Part shown: piece by piece, positions 7,824-15,442 of the stretch
How positions within the stretch are numbered: the first letter of the stretch is position 1
Layout of the letters: the number at the start of each line of letters is the position of its first letter
DNA from: Mycolicibacterium sp. HK-90
GTDB taxonomy: Bacteria > Actinomycetota > Actinomycetes > Mycobacteriales > Mycobacteriaceae
Reading direction: 5' to 3'
Assembly: GCF_030486405.1 (NCBI RefSeq)
Contig: NZ_CP129613.1
Span: forward strand, 1,736,001 to 1,800,000
DNA length: 64,000 bases
Translations under genes and position numbers: made by a program
Notes under the pieces: generated by a model
What the model saw: only the letters and a program-made list of their open reading frames with translations
Told to the model about the DNA's origin: nothing
Database searches by the model: none

Positions 7824-7872
7824 AGAAGATCGCGAGATTTCCCGGAAATCTCGCGATCTTCTTCACGTTCGG
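7814..7872. repeat. Near-perfect 59-nt palindrome downstream of the first DUF559 gene
   Basis: Arms 7814-7842 and 7844-7872 are exact reverse complements except for one C/C mismatch (7816/7870), with a one-base centre at 7843. It contains the stop codon of the DUF559 gene (7821-7823) and ends 8 nt before the sdhB stop. It could fold as a hairpin terminator between these convergent genes, but it is a relative of the palindrome upstream of the gene, which a simple terminator does not explain. No T-tract follows. Confidence 0.9.
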
Positions 7873-7880
7873 CAGAGAAA

Positions 7881-8666
7881 TCAGCGCGCAAACATCAACG
7901 CGCGCTTGACCTCCTGGATCGCCTGGGTCACCTGGATGCCACGCGGGCAGGCCTCGGTGCAGTTGAACGTGGTGCGGCAGCGCCACACACCGTCGACCTC
8001 GTTGAGGATGTCCAACCGCTCGGCGGCCGCCTCGTCACGCGAATCGAAGATGAACCGGTGCGCGTTGACGATCGCGGCCGGGCCGAAGTACGACCCCTCG
8101 CTCCAGTACACCGGGCAGCTGGTGGTGCAGCAGGCGCACAGGATGCACTTGGTGGTGTCGTCGTAGCGGGCCCGGTCGGTGGCGCTCTGGATGCGCTCCT
8201 TGGTGGGCGGGTTGCCGCTGGTGATCAGGAACGGCTTCACCGCGCGGTACGCGTCGAAGAACGGCTCCATGTCCACCACCAGGTCCTTCTCCACGGGCAG
8301 GCCGCGGATCGGTTCGATGGTGATGGTCAGCTGCTTCTTCGGGTTCTTCGGCAGCAGGTCGCGCATCAGCACCTTGCAGGCCAGCCGGTTCACGCCGTTG
8401 ATGCGCATGGCGTCCGACCCGCACACCCCGTGGGCGCAGGAGCGGCGGAAGGTCAGCGTGCCGTCCAGGTACCACTTGGCGTAATGCAGCAGGTTCAGCA
8501 GCCGGTCCGACGGCAGGCAGGGCACCCGGAAGCTCTGCCAGCCCGCGGCGTCGGGGTTCTCCGGGTCGAACCGGGCGATCTTGAGGGTGACCATGACCGC
8601 GCCGTCGGGCACGGGCGGCAGTTCGGGATCGCCGGCTTCGGGCTTGTCGATTACGGGTGCACTCAT
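7881..8666 (-). CDS. sdhB: Succinate dehydrogenase iron-sulfur subunit
   Basis: A 261-residue subunit of complex II that carries electrons from FAD to the membrane quinone site. The clusters are clear: [2Fe-2S] in SCAHGVCGSDAM plus a downstream RLAC, [4Fe-4S] in CILCACCTTSCPV and [3Fe-4S] in CRTTFNCTEACPRGI. The ATG at 8666 (MSAPVIDKP) is 1 nt after the sdhA stop, so the frame upstream of it is only sdhA shadow. It is the last gene of sdhCDAB. Gene order and subunits match the mycobacterial Sdh2 complex (Rv3316-Rv3319 type). Confidence 0.97.
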   Translation of the reverse strand: MSAPVIDKPEAGDPELPPVPDGAVMVTLKIARFDPENPDAAGWQSFRVPCLPSDRLLNLLHYAKWYLDGTLTFRRSCAHGVCGSDAMRINGVNRLACKVLMRDLLPKNPKKQLTITIEPIRGLPVEKDLVVDMEPFFDAYRAVKPFLITSGNPPTKERIQSATDRARYDDTTKCILCACCTTSCPVYWSEGSYFGPAAIVNAHRFIFDSRDEAAAERLDILNEVDGVWRCRTTFNCTEACPRGIQVTQAIQEVKRALMFAR

Positions 8667-8667
8667 G

Positions 8668-10422
8668 TCAGTACTTCCGCTCCATCGGTTCGTACCGGGT
8701 CTGGACCACGGGCTTGTAGTCCAGCCGGATGTCGGAAAGCAGGTCGTTGCCTTCCTTGTAAGCCATGGTGTGGCGCATGTAGTTGGTGTCGTCGCGGTTC
8801 GGGTAGTCCTCGCGCGCGTGCCCGCCGCGAGACTCCTTGCGGTTGAGCGCACCGACCACGGTGACCTCGGCCAGCTCCAGCAGGAAGCCGAGCTCGATGG
8901 CCTCCAGCAGGTCGCTGTTGTAGCGCTTGCCCTTGTCGTGCACGGTGATTCGGGCGTAGCGCTCCTTGAGCGCGTGGATGTCGGTCAGCGCCTGCTTCAG
9001 CGTCTCCTCGGTGCGGAACACCGCGGCGTTGTTGTCCATCGACTGCTGCAGGGCGGTGCGGATGTCGGCGACGCGCTCGTTGCCGTGCTCGGAGAGGATG
9101 TCCCCGACCCAGCCGACCACCATGTCGGCCGGGTTCTCCGGCAGGTCGACGTGGTTGTGGTTGGCGGCGTACTCGGCGGCGGCGATGCCGGCGCGACGGC
9201 CGAACACGTTGATGTCCAGCAGCGAGTTGGTGCCAAGGCGGTTGGCGCCGTGCACCGACACACACGCGCACTCACCCGCGGCGTACAGGCCGGGGATGAC
9301 GTTGGTGTTGTCGCGGAGCACCTGGCCGTTGACCGTGGTGGGGATGCCGCCCATGACGTAGTGGCAGGTGGGGTAGACCGGCACCAGTTCCTTGACCGGG
9401 TCCACGCCCAGGTAGGTGCGGGCGAACTCGGTGATGTCGGGAAGCTTGGCCTCCAGCACGTCCTCGCCGAGGTGGCGCACGTCGATGTAGACGTAGTCCT
9501 TGTTCGGACCGGCGCCGCGGCCTTCGAGCACCTCGAGCACCATGGACCGGGCGACGATGTCACGCGGCGCGAGGTCGACGATGGTCGGCGCATAGCGCTC
9601 CATGAACCGCTCGCCCTCGCCGTTGAGCAGACGACCGCCCTCGCCGCGCACGGCCTCGGAGATCAGGATGCCCAGGCCGGCCAGGCCTGTCGGGTGGAAC
9701 TGGTGGAACTCCATGTCTTCCAAGGGAAGTCCCTTGCGGAAGATGATGCCCAGGCCGTCACCGGTCAGGGTGTGGGCGTTGGAGGTGGTCTTGTACATCC
9801 GGCCCGACCCGCCGGTGGCGAACACGATCGCCTTGGCGTGGAAGATGTGAATGTCTCCGGTCGCCAACTCATACGCGATGACGCCGGTGGCCACCGGGCC
9901 GGCGGGGGTGTCGGTGAGCGCGATGTCCAGCGCGTAGAACTCGTTGAAGAACTCCACGTCGTGCTTGACGCAGTTTTGGTACAGCGTCTGCAGGATCATG
10001 TGGCCGGTGCGGTCGGCGGCGTAACAGGCCCGGCGCACCGGGGCCTTGCCGTGATCGCGGGTGTGACCGCCGAAGCGCCGCTGGTCGATGCGGCCCTCAG
10101 GGGTGCGGTTGAACGGCATCCCCATCTTCTCGAGGTCCAGCACCGCGTCGATGGCTTCCTTGGCCATGATCTCGACGGCGTCCTGGTCGGCGAGGTAGTC
10201 GCCGCCCTTGACGGTGTCGAAGGTGTGCCACTCCCAGTTGTCTTCCTCGACGTTGGCCAGCGCGGCGCACATGCCGCCCTGGGCCGCGCCGGTGTGCGAG
10301 CGCGTCGGGTACAGCTTGGTCAGCACGGCGGTGCGGACCCGGGGCCCGGACTCGACGGCCGCGCGCATGCCGGCGCCGCCGGCGCCGACGATGACGACGT
10401 CGTAGCGGTGTTCCTGAATCAT
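8668..10422 (-). CDS. sdhA: Succinate dehydrogenase flavoprotein subunit
   Basis: A 584-residue catalytic subunit. The N-terminus has the FAD loop (DVVIVGAGGAGMRAAVE) and SHTGAAQGG, whose His is the site of covalent FAD attachment in this family. The active-site regions HQFHPTG and GGRLLNGEGERFMERYAP and the capping-domain RREDYP-like segment (GHAREDYPNRDD) are present. It oxidizes succinate to fumarate in the TCA cycle at the inner face of the membrane. It lies third in sdhCDAB, 3 nt from sdhD and 1 nt from sdhB. Length is normal for the family. Confidence 0.97.
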   Translation of the reverse strand: MIQEHRYDVVIVGAGGAGMRAAVESGPRVRTAVLTKLYPTRSHTGAAQGGMCAALANVEEDNWEWHTFDTVKGGDYLADQDAVEIMAKEAIDAVLDLEKMGMPFNRTPEGRIDQRRFGGHTRDHGKAPVRRACYAADRTGHMILQTLYQNCVKHDVEFFNEFYALDIALTDTPAGPVATGVIAYELATGDIHIFHAKAIVFATGGSGRMYKTTSNAHTLTGDGLGIIFRKGLPLEDMEFHQFHPTGLAGLGILISEAVRGEGGRLLNGEGERFMERYAPTIVDLAPRDIVARSMVLEVLEGRGAGPNKDYVYIDVRHLGEDVLEAKLPDITEFARTYLGVDPVKELVPVYPTCHYVMGGIPTTVNGQVLRDNTNVIPGLYAAGECACVSVHGANRLGTNSLLDINVFGRRAGIAAAEYAANHNHVDLPENPADMVVGWVGDILSEHGNERVADIRTALQQSMDNNAAVFRTEETLKQALTDIHALKERYARITVHDKGKRYNSDLLEAIELGFLLELAEVTVVGALNRKESRGGHAREDYPNRDDTNYMRHTMAYKEGNDLLSDIRLDYKPVVQTRYEPMERKY

Positions 10423-10425
10423 GGC

Positions 10426-10899
10426 TTAACCCCCAATGTTCGGGTCGAAGGTGACCAGGACGTAGGTGCCCAGAACCAGCGTGAACCCTGTCGCCAGCAG
10501 CAGCAGCGAGTTCAGGTAGAACTTCGTGACGTTCTTGCGGGCGTAGTCACCGATGATGGTGCGCAGGCCGTTGGCGCCGTGGATCATCGCCAGCCACAGC
10601 AGTGCCATGTCCCAGATCTGCCAGAACGGGGAGGCCCAGCGCTGTGCGACGTAGTTGAAGTCGATGCGGTACACGCCGTCCTGCCACATCAGCATGATGA
10701 ACAGATGGCCGAGTGCGAGGAACACGAGCGCCAGGCCCGAGAACCGCATGAACAGCCAGGCGTACTTCTCGAAGTACGGGATGCCGCGGGGACGACGGGG
10801 CGCGCGCGGGTGGTCCAGCGCGGCAGGCCGGTCGTGCTCGCGTTCCATCACCGGCGCCGGGCGGCCCAGCCGGGACTCGCCTGCTCCTGGCGCGCTCAC
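10426..10899 (-). CDS. sdhD: Succinate dehydrogenase membrane anchor subunit D
   Basis: A 157-residue anchor with three transmembrane helices (about residues 49-70, 90-112 and 127-150) that, with SdhC, holds the catalytic subunits and forms the quinone and haem site. The helix-2 His (MIHGANGLR) is a plausible haem ligand. The GTG at 10899 is chosen because it overlaps the sdhC stop as GTGA, giving the N-terminus VSAPGAGES; an ATG 18 codons inside is less likely. The N-terminal RPAALDHPRAP stretch is typical of mycobacterial SdhD. Confidence 0.92.
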   Translation of the reverse strand: MSAPGAGESRLGRPAPVMEREHDRPAALDHPRAPRRPRGIPYFEKYAWLFMRFSGLALVFLALGHLFIMLMWQDGVYRIDFNYVAQRWASPFWQIWDMALLWLAMIHGANGLRTIIGDYARKNVTKFYLNSLLLLATGFTLVLGTYVLVTFDPNIGG

Positions 10900-11312
10900 A
10901 GGAACCGCTCCACCATGTGCATGCCGATCACTCCTAGTGCTGCGATGAGAACCACGGCAAAGATGCCCACGGCGACGGCGAGCATCTGCCGCTGGTAGCG
11001 GGGACCCTGCTGCCAGAAATCGATGAGGATGACGCGGATGCCGTTCAGTGCGTGGAACAGCACCGCGGCGACCAGGCCCATCTCCATCAATCCGACGATG
11101 GGGGTCTTGTACGTCTCGATGACCGCGTTGTAGGCCTGCGGGCTCACCCGCACCAACGCGGTGTCGAGGACGTGCACGAATAGGAAGAAGAAAATCGTGG
11201 CACCGGTAATACGGTGCAGCACCCAGGACCACATTCCCGGATCACCGCGATAAAGGGTGCGCCGTCGTGTTTTCCTGGGTTGCGGAGCCGGTACCTCCGT
11301 CTGAGTACTCAT
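10896..11312 (-). CDS. sdhC: Succinate dehydrogenase cytochrome b556 subunit
   Basis: A 138-residue anchor with three helices. The WSWVLHRITGATIFFFLFVHVLDTA segment contains the conserved HRITG quinone-site motif and a following His that fits a haem-b ligand. The ATG at 11312 is preceded by a strong GGAGGG Shine-Dalgarno at 5 nt, so six residues of open frame upstream are excluded. It is the first gene of sdhCDAB; a 214-nt divergent region with an IdeR-like box separates it from cdd. Confidence 0.95.
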   Translation of the reverse strand: MSTQTEVPAPQPRKTRRRTLYRGDPGMWSWVLHRITGATIFFFLFVHVLDTALVRVSPQAYNAVIETYKTPIVGLMEMGLVAAVLFHALNGIRVILIDFWQQGPRYQRQMLAVAVGIFAVVLIAALGVIGMHMVERFL

Positions 11313-11442
11313 CGGTCCCTCCAACGCCATCGGTGGACGTCCGGGGCCGCCTGTCGAATTAGCCCCAAACCTCGGGGCGACTCTAAACCCATTTGTAGTG
11401 GCGAACGAATTACGGTTGAGGTATTCAGGCCGCCGAACATGG

Positions 11443-11461
11443 GTAAGTTAGGCTTACCTAT
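11443..11461. promoter_or_regulatory. IdeR/DtxR-like iron box between sdhC and cdd
   Basis: The 19-mer GTAAGTTAGGCTTACCTAT agrees with the mycobacterial iron-box consensus TWAGGTWAGSCTWACCTWA at 16 of 19 positions, with an exact core from position 5 to 18. It lies about 130 nt upstream of sdhC and 66 nt upstream of cdd. SDH holds three Fe-S clusters and haem, so iron control is biologically sensible; whether IdeR would repress or activate from this distance is not clear. Confidence 0.5.
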
Positions 11462-11526
11462 CTTAATGCAAGGGCCGGGAATTGGGGTTTCGGAATGCAT
11501 TCAGAGCCGACGGCCGCGAGTGGCGC

Positions 11527-11925
11527 ATGACCGTCAATATCGACTGGAATATGTTGCGCAACAAGGCAATTGACGTCTCGCGACATGCGTATGCGCCCTA
11601 TTCCGGCTTTTCGGTGGGGGCGGCCGCTCTGGTCGACGACGGTCGCGTCGTCACCGGATGCAATGTGGAGAATGTCTCATATGGCCTAGGTCTCTGTGCC
11701 GAGTGCGCTGTGGCTTGCGCCCTGCATTCCGGAGGTGGCGGACGGCTCGTCGCACTGGCGTGTGTGGGCCCGGATGGGGCCCCGCTGATGCCGTGTGGAC
11801 GCTGCCGGCAGGTGTTGCTGGAACACGGTGGCCCGGAGCTTCTCATCGACCATCCGGCCGGGCCACGTCCCCTGCGCGAACTGCTCCCGGATGCGTTCGG
11901 TCCCGATGACCTGGACCGGCGGTAA
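11527..11925 (+). CDS. cdd: Cytidine deaminase
   Basis: A 132-residue homotetrameric-type enzyme that deaminates cytidine and deoxycytidine to uridine forms. Zinc-site motifs are complete: CAECAVACAL (Cys plus catalytic Glu) and PCGRCRQVL. The substrate-binding FSVGAAALVDDGRVVTGCNVEN is also present. The ATG at 11527 (MTVNIDWNMLR) matches the length of known mycobacterial Cdd; an open frame 15 codons upstream is not supported. It forms a salvage group with deoA (14 kb) and add (20 kb), although an MFS/TetR pair now separates it from deoA. Confidence 0.95.
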   Translation: MTVNIDWNMLRNKAIDVSRHAYAPYSGFSVGAAALVDDGRVVTGCNVENVSYGLGLCAECAVACALHSGGGGRLVALACVGPDGAPLMPCGRCRQVLLEHGGPELLIDHPAGPRPLRELLPDAFGPDDLDRR

Positions 11926-11936
11926 CGCCAAGCGGT

Positions 11937-13361
11937 TCAACGACTCCGGTGGCCGTGGCGATCGCGGAAGGTCGGCAGCAGCACCGCCGGAGCGCCTGCG
12001 GCCGCGGCGGTGGCGGCGATCATGAAAGCAAGCGCGAAGCCGTGACTCGTCGGAAGCTCGGAAGCGGCACCGGTGTTACTGACGAGTAGCGCCGCGGCGA
12101 GCTGGCCGCCGACCGCGCCGCCCACCGTGCGCGTGACTGTGTTGATGCCATTGGCGCTGCCGCTCTGGGTCGACGGACACGCGGCATTGACGATCCGGGG
12201 CAGCGACGCCATCGCCAGTCCCCATCCGACGCTGGCGATCCCGTAGTTCAGCACCGCCCGCCAGACCTCGGCATGGGCGAGCGCGAGCGCGGCGGTGCCG
12301 GTGGCCGCGATCCCCAGTCCCGCCGCCAACGGGCCGACTGTTCCGGTGCGGCGCTCAAGCCATGGCGTCGCCCAGCTCGCCGGCACCGTCAGCAGGGTGC
12401 CGGGCAACAGCACCAGTGCCGCCCCGGTGACCGACAGGCCGAATCCGGCATCGCTGGGCGACACTGCCAATTTGGGCACGAGGACGTACACGGCGAACTG
12501 ATTGACGCCGAGCAGTAGCGCGCCCAGATGTGCTGCTGCGAGCCGTCGCTCGGTGATCAGCGCCGGATCCACCACCGGGTCGGCGACGCGATGCTCGACC
12601 ACGGCGAAGGTCAGCAGGCACAGCAGTGCCGCACCCAGGTGACCCAACGTCCACGGCGATGCCCAGCCCCACGCCGGTCCCTGGGTGATCGCGACGAGCC
12701 CGGCGATCAGCCCGGCCGCCATCAAGGCGGTGCCCGGCAGGTCGAGTCGACCGGGTCGGCGTTCGGTGGTCTCGGGTATCCAGCGCATGCTTGTCGTCAG
12801 CGCGACGAGCACCAGCGCGGCGCCGATCACGAACAACCAGCGCCACGAGGCGTGGTCGACCACCGCGCCGCCGATCAGCAACCCGAGCCCAGCGGTGCCC
12901 GTCACCAAGCCGGAAGTCAGCGCGAGCCCCAGATGCACTCGCTCGGTGGGCAGTGCGTACCGCAGGATCGCGAAGGACAACGGCAGCAGCGTCAGGCCGA
13001 CGCCCTGCACCGCCCGGCAGGCGATGAGTGTGCCGATGTTCGGCGCGGCGATCGCGCCCACCGTGCCCACCAGATACGCCGACAGCATCCACAGCAGCAC
13101 CCTGCGTTTGCCGTATCGGTCGCCCAGTCGTCCGGCGAGGGGCGTGATCCCCGCGCTCGCCAGCAGCATGGCCGACAGCACCGCCCACGACGCGGCGCCC
13201 GTACTGGTGTTCAGGTCGCGCTGCAGTACGCCCAGCGTCGGCACGAGCATGGTCTGCATCAGCCCGTAGGAGACCACCACCGCGGCCACCGCTGTCAGGA
13301 CCCGCGTCGACTGCTGACGCGTGGTGCTCGATGGGGCATGCTGGCAGGCGATGACGTCCAT
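11937..13361 (-). CDS. MFS drug-efflux transporter (DHA2-type)
   Basis: A 474-residue polytopic membrane protein with about 14 hydrophobic helices. The motif GRLGDRYGKRRVLL after helix 2 (MFS motif A) and LVTGTAGLGLLIGGAVVDHASWRW (motif C, antiporter signature) place it in the proton-driven DHA2 drug-exporter group. The ATG at 13361 has an AGGAG Shine-Dalgarno 5 nt upstream; the ~165-codon upstream extension overlaps the divergent TetR gene and is spurious. It is divergent from that TetR, with two matching operators between. The pair is inserted between cdd and deoA. Substrate unknown. Confidence 0.88.
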   Translation of the reverse strand: MDVIACQHAPSSTTRQQSTRVLTAVAAVVVSYGLMQTMLVPTLGVLQRDLNTSTGAASWAVLSAMLLASAGITPLAGRLGDRYGKRRVLLWMLSAYLVGTVGAIAAPNIGTLIACRAVQGVGLTLLPLSFAILRYALPTERVHLGLALTSGLVTGTAGLGLLIGGAVVDHASWRWLFVIGAALVLVALTTSMRWIPETTERRPGRLDLPGTALMAAGLIAGLVAITQGPAWGWASPWTLGHLGAALLCLLTFAVVEHRVADPVVDPALITERRLAAAHLGALLLGVNQFAVYVLVPKLAVSPSDAGFGLSVTGAALVLLPGTLLTVPASWATPWLERRTGTVGPLAAGLGIAATGTAALALAHAEVWRAVLNYGIASVGWGLAMASLPRIVNAACPSTQSGSANGINTVTRTVGGAVGGQLAAALLVSNTGAASELPTSHGFALAFMIAATAAAAGAPAVLLPTFRDRHGHRSR

Positions 13362-13393
13362 CGATCTCCTTGTCGGCGCTGCATGTGAGCGGT

Positions 13394-13410
13394 TGCGAAC
13401 GGTGTTCGCA
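13394..13410. promoter_or_regulatory. TetR operator 1 (MFS/TetR intergenic)
   Basis: Perfect palindrome TGCGAAC-GGT-GTTCGCA (7-3-7), 33 nt upstream of the MFS start. It shares its GCGAAC half-site with a second palindrome 33 bp away. Position and repetition fit an operator for the divergent TetR protein. Confidence 0.7.
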
Positions 13411-13427
13411 GCCAGCAGCAGCCTAAC

Positions 13428-13442
13428 GCGAACGCCGTTCGC
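13428..13442. promoter_or_regulatory. TetR operator 2 (MFS/TetR intergenic)
   Basis: Perfect palindrome GCGAAC-GCC-GTTCGC, 13 nt before the TetR GTG start. It is three helical turns from operator 1, so two dimers would bind on the same face and could shut both divergent promoters. Confidence 0.7.
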
Positions 13443-13454
13443 ATTGGGGGCTTC

Positions 13455-14012
13455 GTGACCGGCGGGCCCGGGCGGTCGACGCTGAGCAAGGCCTCGATCA
13501 CCGCCGTCGCCTGGCGGATCGCCGACGAAGAAGGGCTGGCCGAGGTGACGTGCCGGCGGATCGCCCGAGAACTCGGGACCGGCGCCGCGTCGCTGTACCG
13601 CCACATCACCGACCGTCGGCAGTTGCTCACTCTGCTGGCCGAGGACCTGGCCGGCGGCTACCCCCTGGTGGATGTCGACGGAACGGCGATGGACCGGCTG
13701 GCGGCACAGTGGCTGGCCATGCGTGACTACCTGAAAGCCCATCCGTGGGGCGCGCAGATCATCGCCGAGGGTGACTACGCGGTGTCCACCGCTCAGCCGA
13801 TCGCGGACCGCTGCATGCGGCTGTTCGACGAGATCGGGCTCGACGAGTCGACCGCGCACCGCGCCTACCGCGCGTCATGGCACCTGCTCATCGGGCACCT
13901 GCTGAGCCGGCACCCGTTCGGCCACCTGCAGGGCGCGCCGCCGGAGGACGACGATTTCGAATGGGCCATGCGGGCTCTGCTGACAGGTCTAGTGATCGAT
14001 TCCGGAAGGTAG
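13455..14012 (+). CDS. TetR-family repressor of the divergent MFS exporter
   Basis: A 185-residue TetR protein. The DNA-binding domain covers residues ~10-55 (VTCRRIARELGTGAASLYRHITDRRQLLTLL), and the C-terminal domain resembles TetR_C-type ligand domains (HPWGAQIIAEGDYA, then the SWHLLIGHLLSRHPFG helix). A GTG start at 13455 is used; no ATG is available. Two palindromes with GCGAAC half-sites lie directly upstream, so the gene probably represses itself and the exporter. Its last codons carry a GGAAGG that can serve as ribosome-binding site for deoA. Confidence 0.88.
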   Translation: MTGGPGRSTLSKASITAVAWRIADEEGLAEVTCRRIARELGTGAASLYRHITDRRQLLTLLAEDLAGGYPLVDVDGTAMDRLAAQWLAMRDYLKAHPWGAQIIAEGDYAVSTAQPIADRCMRLFDEIGLDESTAHRAYRASWHLLIGHLLSRHPFGHLQGAPPEDDDFEWAMRALLTGLVIDSGR

Positions 14013-14015
14013 GCA

Positions 14016-15383
14016 ATCGCCATTCAAACGTCACGCGACAGCTCAAGTGCGGTAACGAATCTCGACGCCCCGTCGGTCATCCGGACCAAACGTGACGGCG
14101 GGGTGCTGTCCGACGCCGCCATCGACTGGGTGATCGACGGCTACACCCACGGACGCGTCGCCGACGAACAGATGTCGGCGCTGCTGATGGCGATCTTCCT
14201 GAACGGGATGACGGTGGCCGAGACCACCCGCTGGACGGCGGCCATGGTGGCCTCCGGGGAGCGGTTCGACTTCACCGATCTGCACCGGCCCGGGTCGTCG
14301 GACCGGCCGGCGGCACTGGTGGACAAGCACTCCACCGGTGGGGTGGGGGACAAGATCACCATCCCGCTGCTGCCGGTCGTGATGGCGTGCGGCGCCGGTG
14401 TTCCGCAGGCCTCGGGCCGCGGGCTCGGGCACACCGGCGGCACCCTGGACAAACTGGAATCGATCCCCGGGTTCACCGCCGAATTGTCCAAAGACCGTAT
14501 CCGCCGCCAACTTTCCGAGATCGGCGGCGCGATCTTCGCCGCCGGTGAACTTGCCCCCGCCGACCGCAAGATCTACGCGCTGCGGGACATCACCGCCACC
14601 GTCGACTCGACGCCACTGATCGCCAGCTCGGTGATGAGCAAGAAGCTCGCCGAGGGGGCGCGCGCCCTGGTGCTCGACGTGAAAGTGGGGCGCGGCGCAT
14701 TCCTCAAGACCGAGGACGACGCCCGCGAACTGGCGCGCATCATGGTCGATCTCGGCAATGCCGACGGTGTGCCGACGCGGGCCCTGCTCACCGATATGAA
14801 CTGCCCGCTGGGGCGGACCGTCGGCAATTCCGTCGAGATCACCGAATCGCTGGAGGTGTTGGCCGGCGGTGGCCCGGCCGATGTCGTCGAGCTGACGCTG
14901 GCGCTGGCGAGGGAGATGCTCGACGCTGCCGGCGTCGACGGGACCGACCCGGCCGAGACCCTGCGCGACGGCAGCGCGATGGACCGGTTCCGGGCGCTGA
15001 TCGCCGCCCAGGGTGGGGATCTGAGCCGGCCGCTGCCCCTCGGATCGGCCACCGAGACGGTGACGGCCCCGCGCGGCGGCATCATGGGCGACCTCGACGC
15101 CATGGGCGTGGCCATGGCGGCCTGGCGCCTCGGTGCCGGGCGGGCCCAGCCGGGTGAGCCGGTGCAGCTCGGTGCGGGAGTGCGGATCCATCGGAAGCCG
15201 GGTGAGCCGGTGGCCGCGGGGGAGGCGCTGTTCACCCTCTACACGGAGACCCCCGAGCGGCTCCCCGGCGCGCTCGCCGAACTCGATGGTGCCTGGACGG
15301 TCGGCGATTCGGCACCCGCGCAGCGGCCGCTGATCATCGACCGCATCGGCACCGCTGGAGGGCGGGGTCAACCGTCCGACTGA
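14016..15383 (+). CDS. deoA: Thymidine phosphorylase, with apparent non-canonical start codon
   Basis: Cleaves thymidine to thymine and deoxyribose-1-phosphate. The phosphate-binding KHSTGGVGDK, GRGLGHTGGTLDKLES and KVGRGAF motifs and the C-terminal alpha/beta domain are intact. The first canonical start is the GTG at 14103, but the frame upstream (14016-14102) encodes LDAPSVIRTKRDGG, the conserved first helix of the family, after a TAG at 14010. No ATG, GTG or TTG lies in that stretch. The likely starts are ATC at 14016 (6 nt after GGAAGG) or ATT at 14022. Translation would be coupled to the TetR gene, whose stop is 4 nt before the ATC. A base error is the alternative. Confidence 0.88.
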   Translation: MAIQTSRDSSSAVTNLDAPSVIRTKRDGGVLSDAAIDWVIDGYTHGRVADEQMSALLMAIFLNGMTVAETTRWTAAMVASGERFDFTDLHRPGSSDRPAALVDKHSTGGVGDKITIPLLPVVMACGAGVPQASGRGLGHTGGTLDKLESIPGFTAELSKDRIRRQLSEIGGAIFAAGELAPADRKIYALRDITATVDSTPLIASSVMSKKLAEGARALVLDVKVGRGAFLKTEDDARELARIMVDLGNADGVPTRALLTDMNCPLGRTVGNSVEITESLEVLAGGGPADVVELTLALAREMLDAAGVDGTDPAETLRDGSAMDRFRALIAAQGGDLSRPLPLGSATETVTAPRGGIMGDLDAMGVAMAAWRLGAGRAQPGEPVQLGAGVRIHRKPGEPVAAGEALFTLYTETPERLPGALAELDGAWTVGDSAPAQRPLIIDRIGTAGGRGQPSD

Positions 15384-15442
15384 CGTGGCCTTCCGTCGGA
15401 CAGTGGTCGCGGCAGCCGAGACCGGCGGGGCACGATGACATC

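Noticed and set aside
7814..7872. Simple intrinsic terminator between DUF559 and sdhB
   Set aside because: Possible as a secondary role, but no T-tract follows and a related copy precedes the gene, so terminator alone was not accepted as the explanation.
6873..7872. CRISPR array or other direct-repeat array
   Set aside because: There are only two copies, they are self-palindromic, and a full gene lies between them.
8581..10998. An 805-residue open frame on the + strand across the sdh operon
   Set aside because: It lies opposite sdhA/sdhB, which are complete with all motifs. Its translation is Val/Arg/Gly/His-rich without domains, typical of antisense frames in high-GC DNA.
11362..11378. GCCCC/GGGGC hairpin in the sdhC leader as a riboswitch or attenuator
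   Set aside because: A five-base stem alone is too weak and is expected by chance in this GC-rich DNA.
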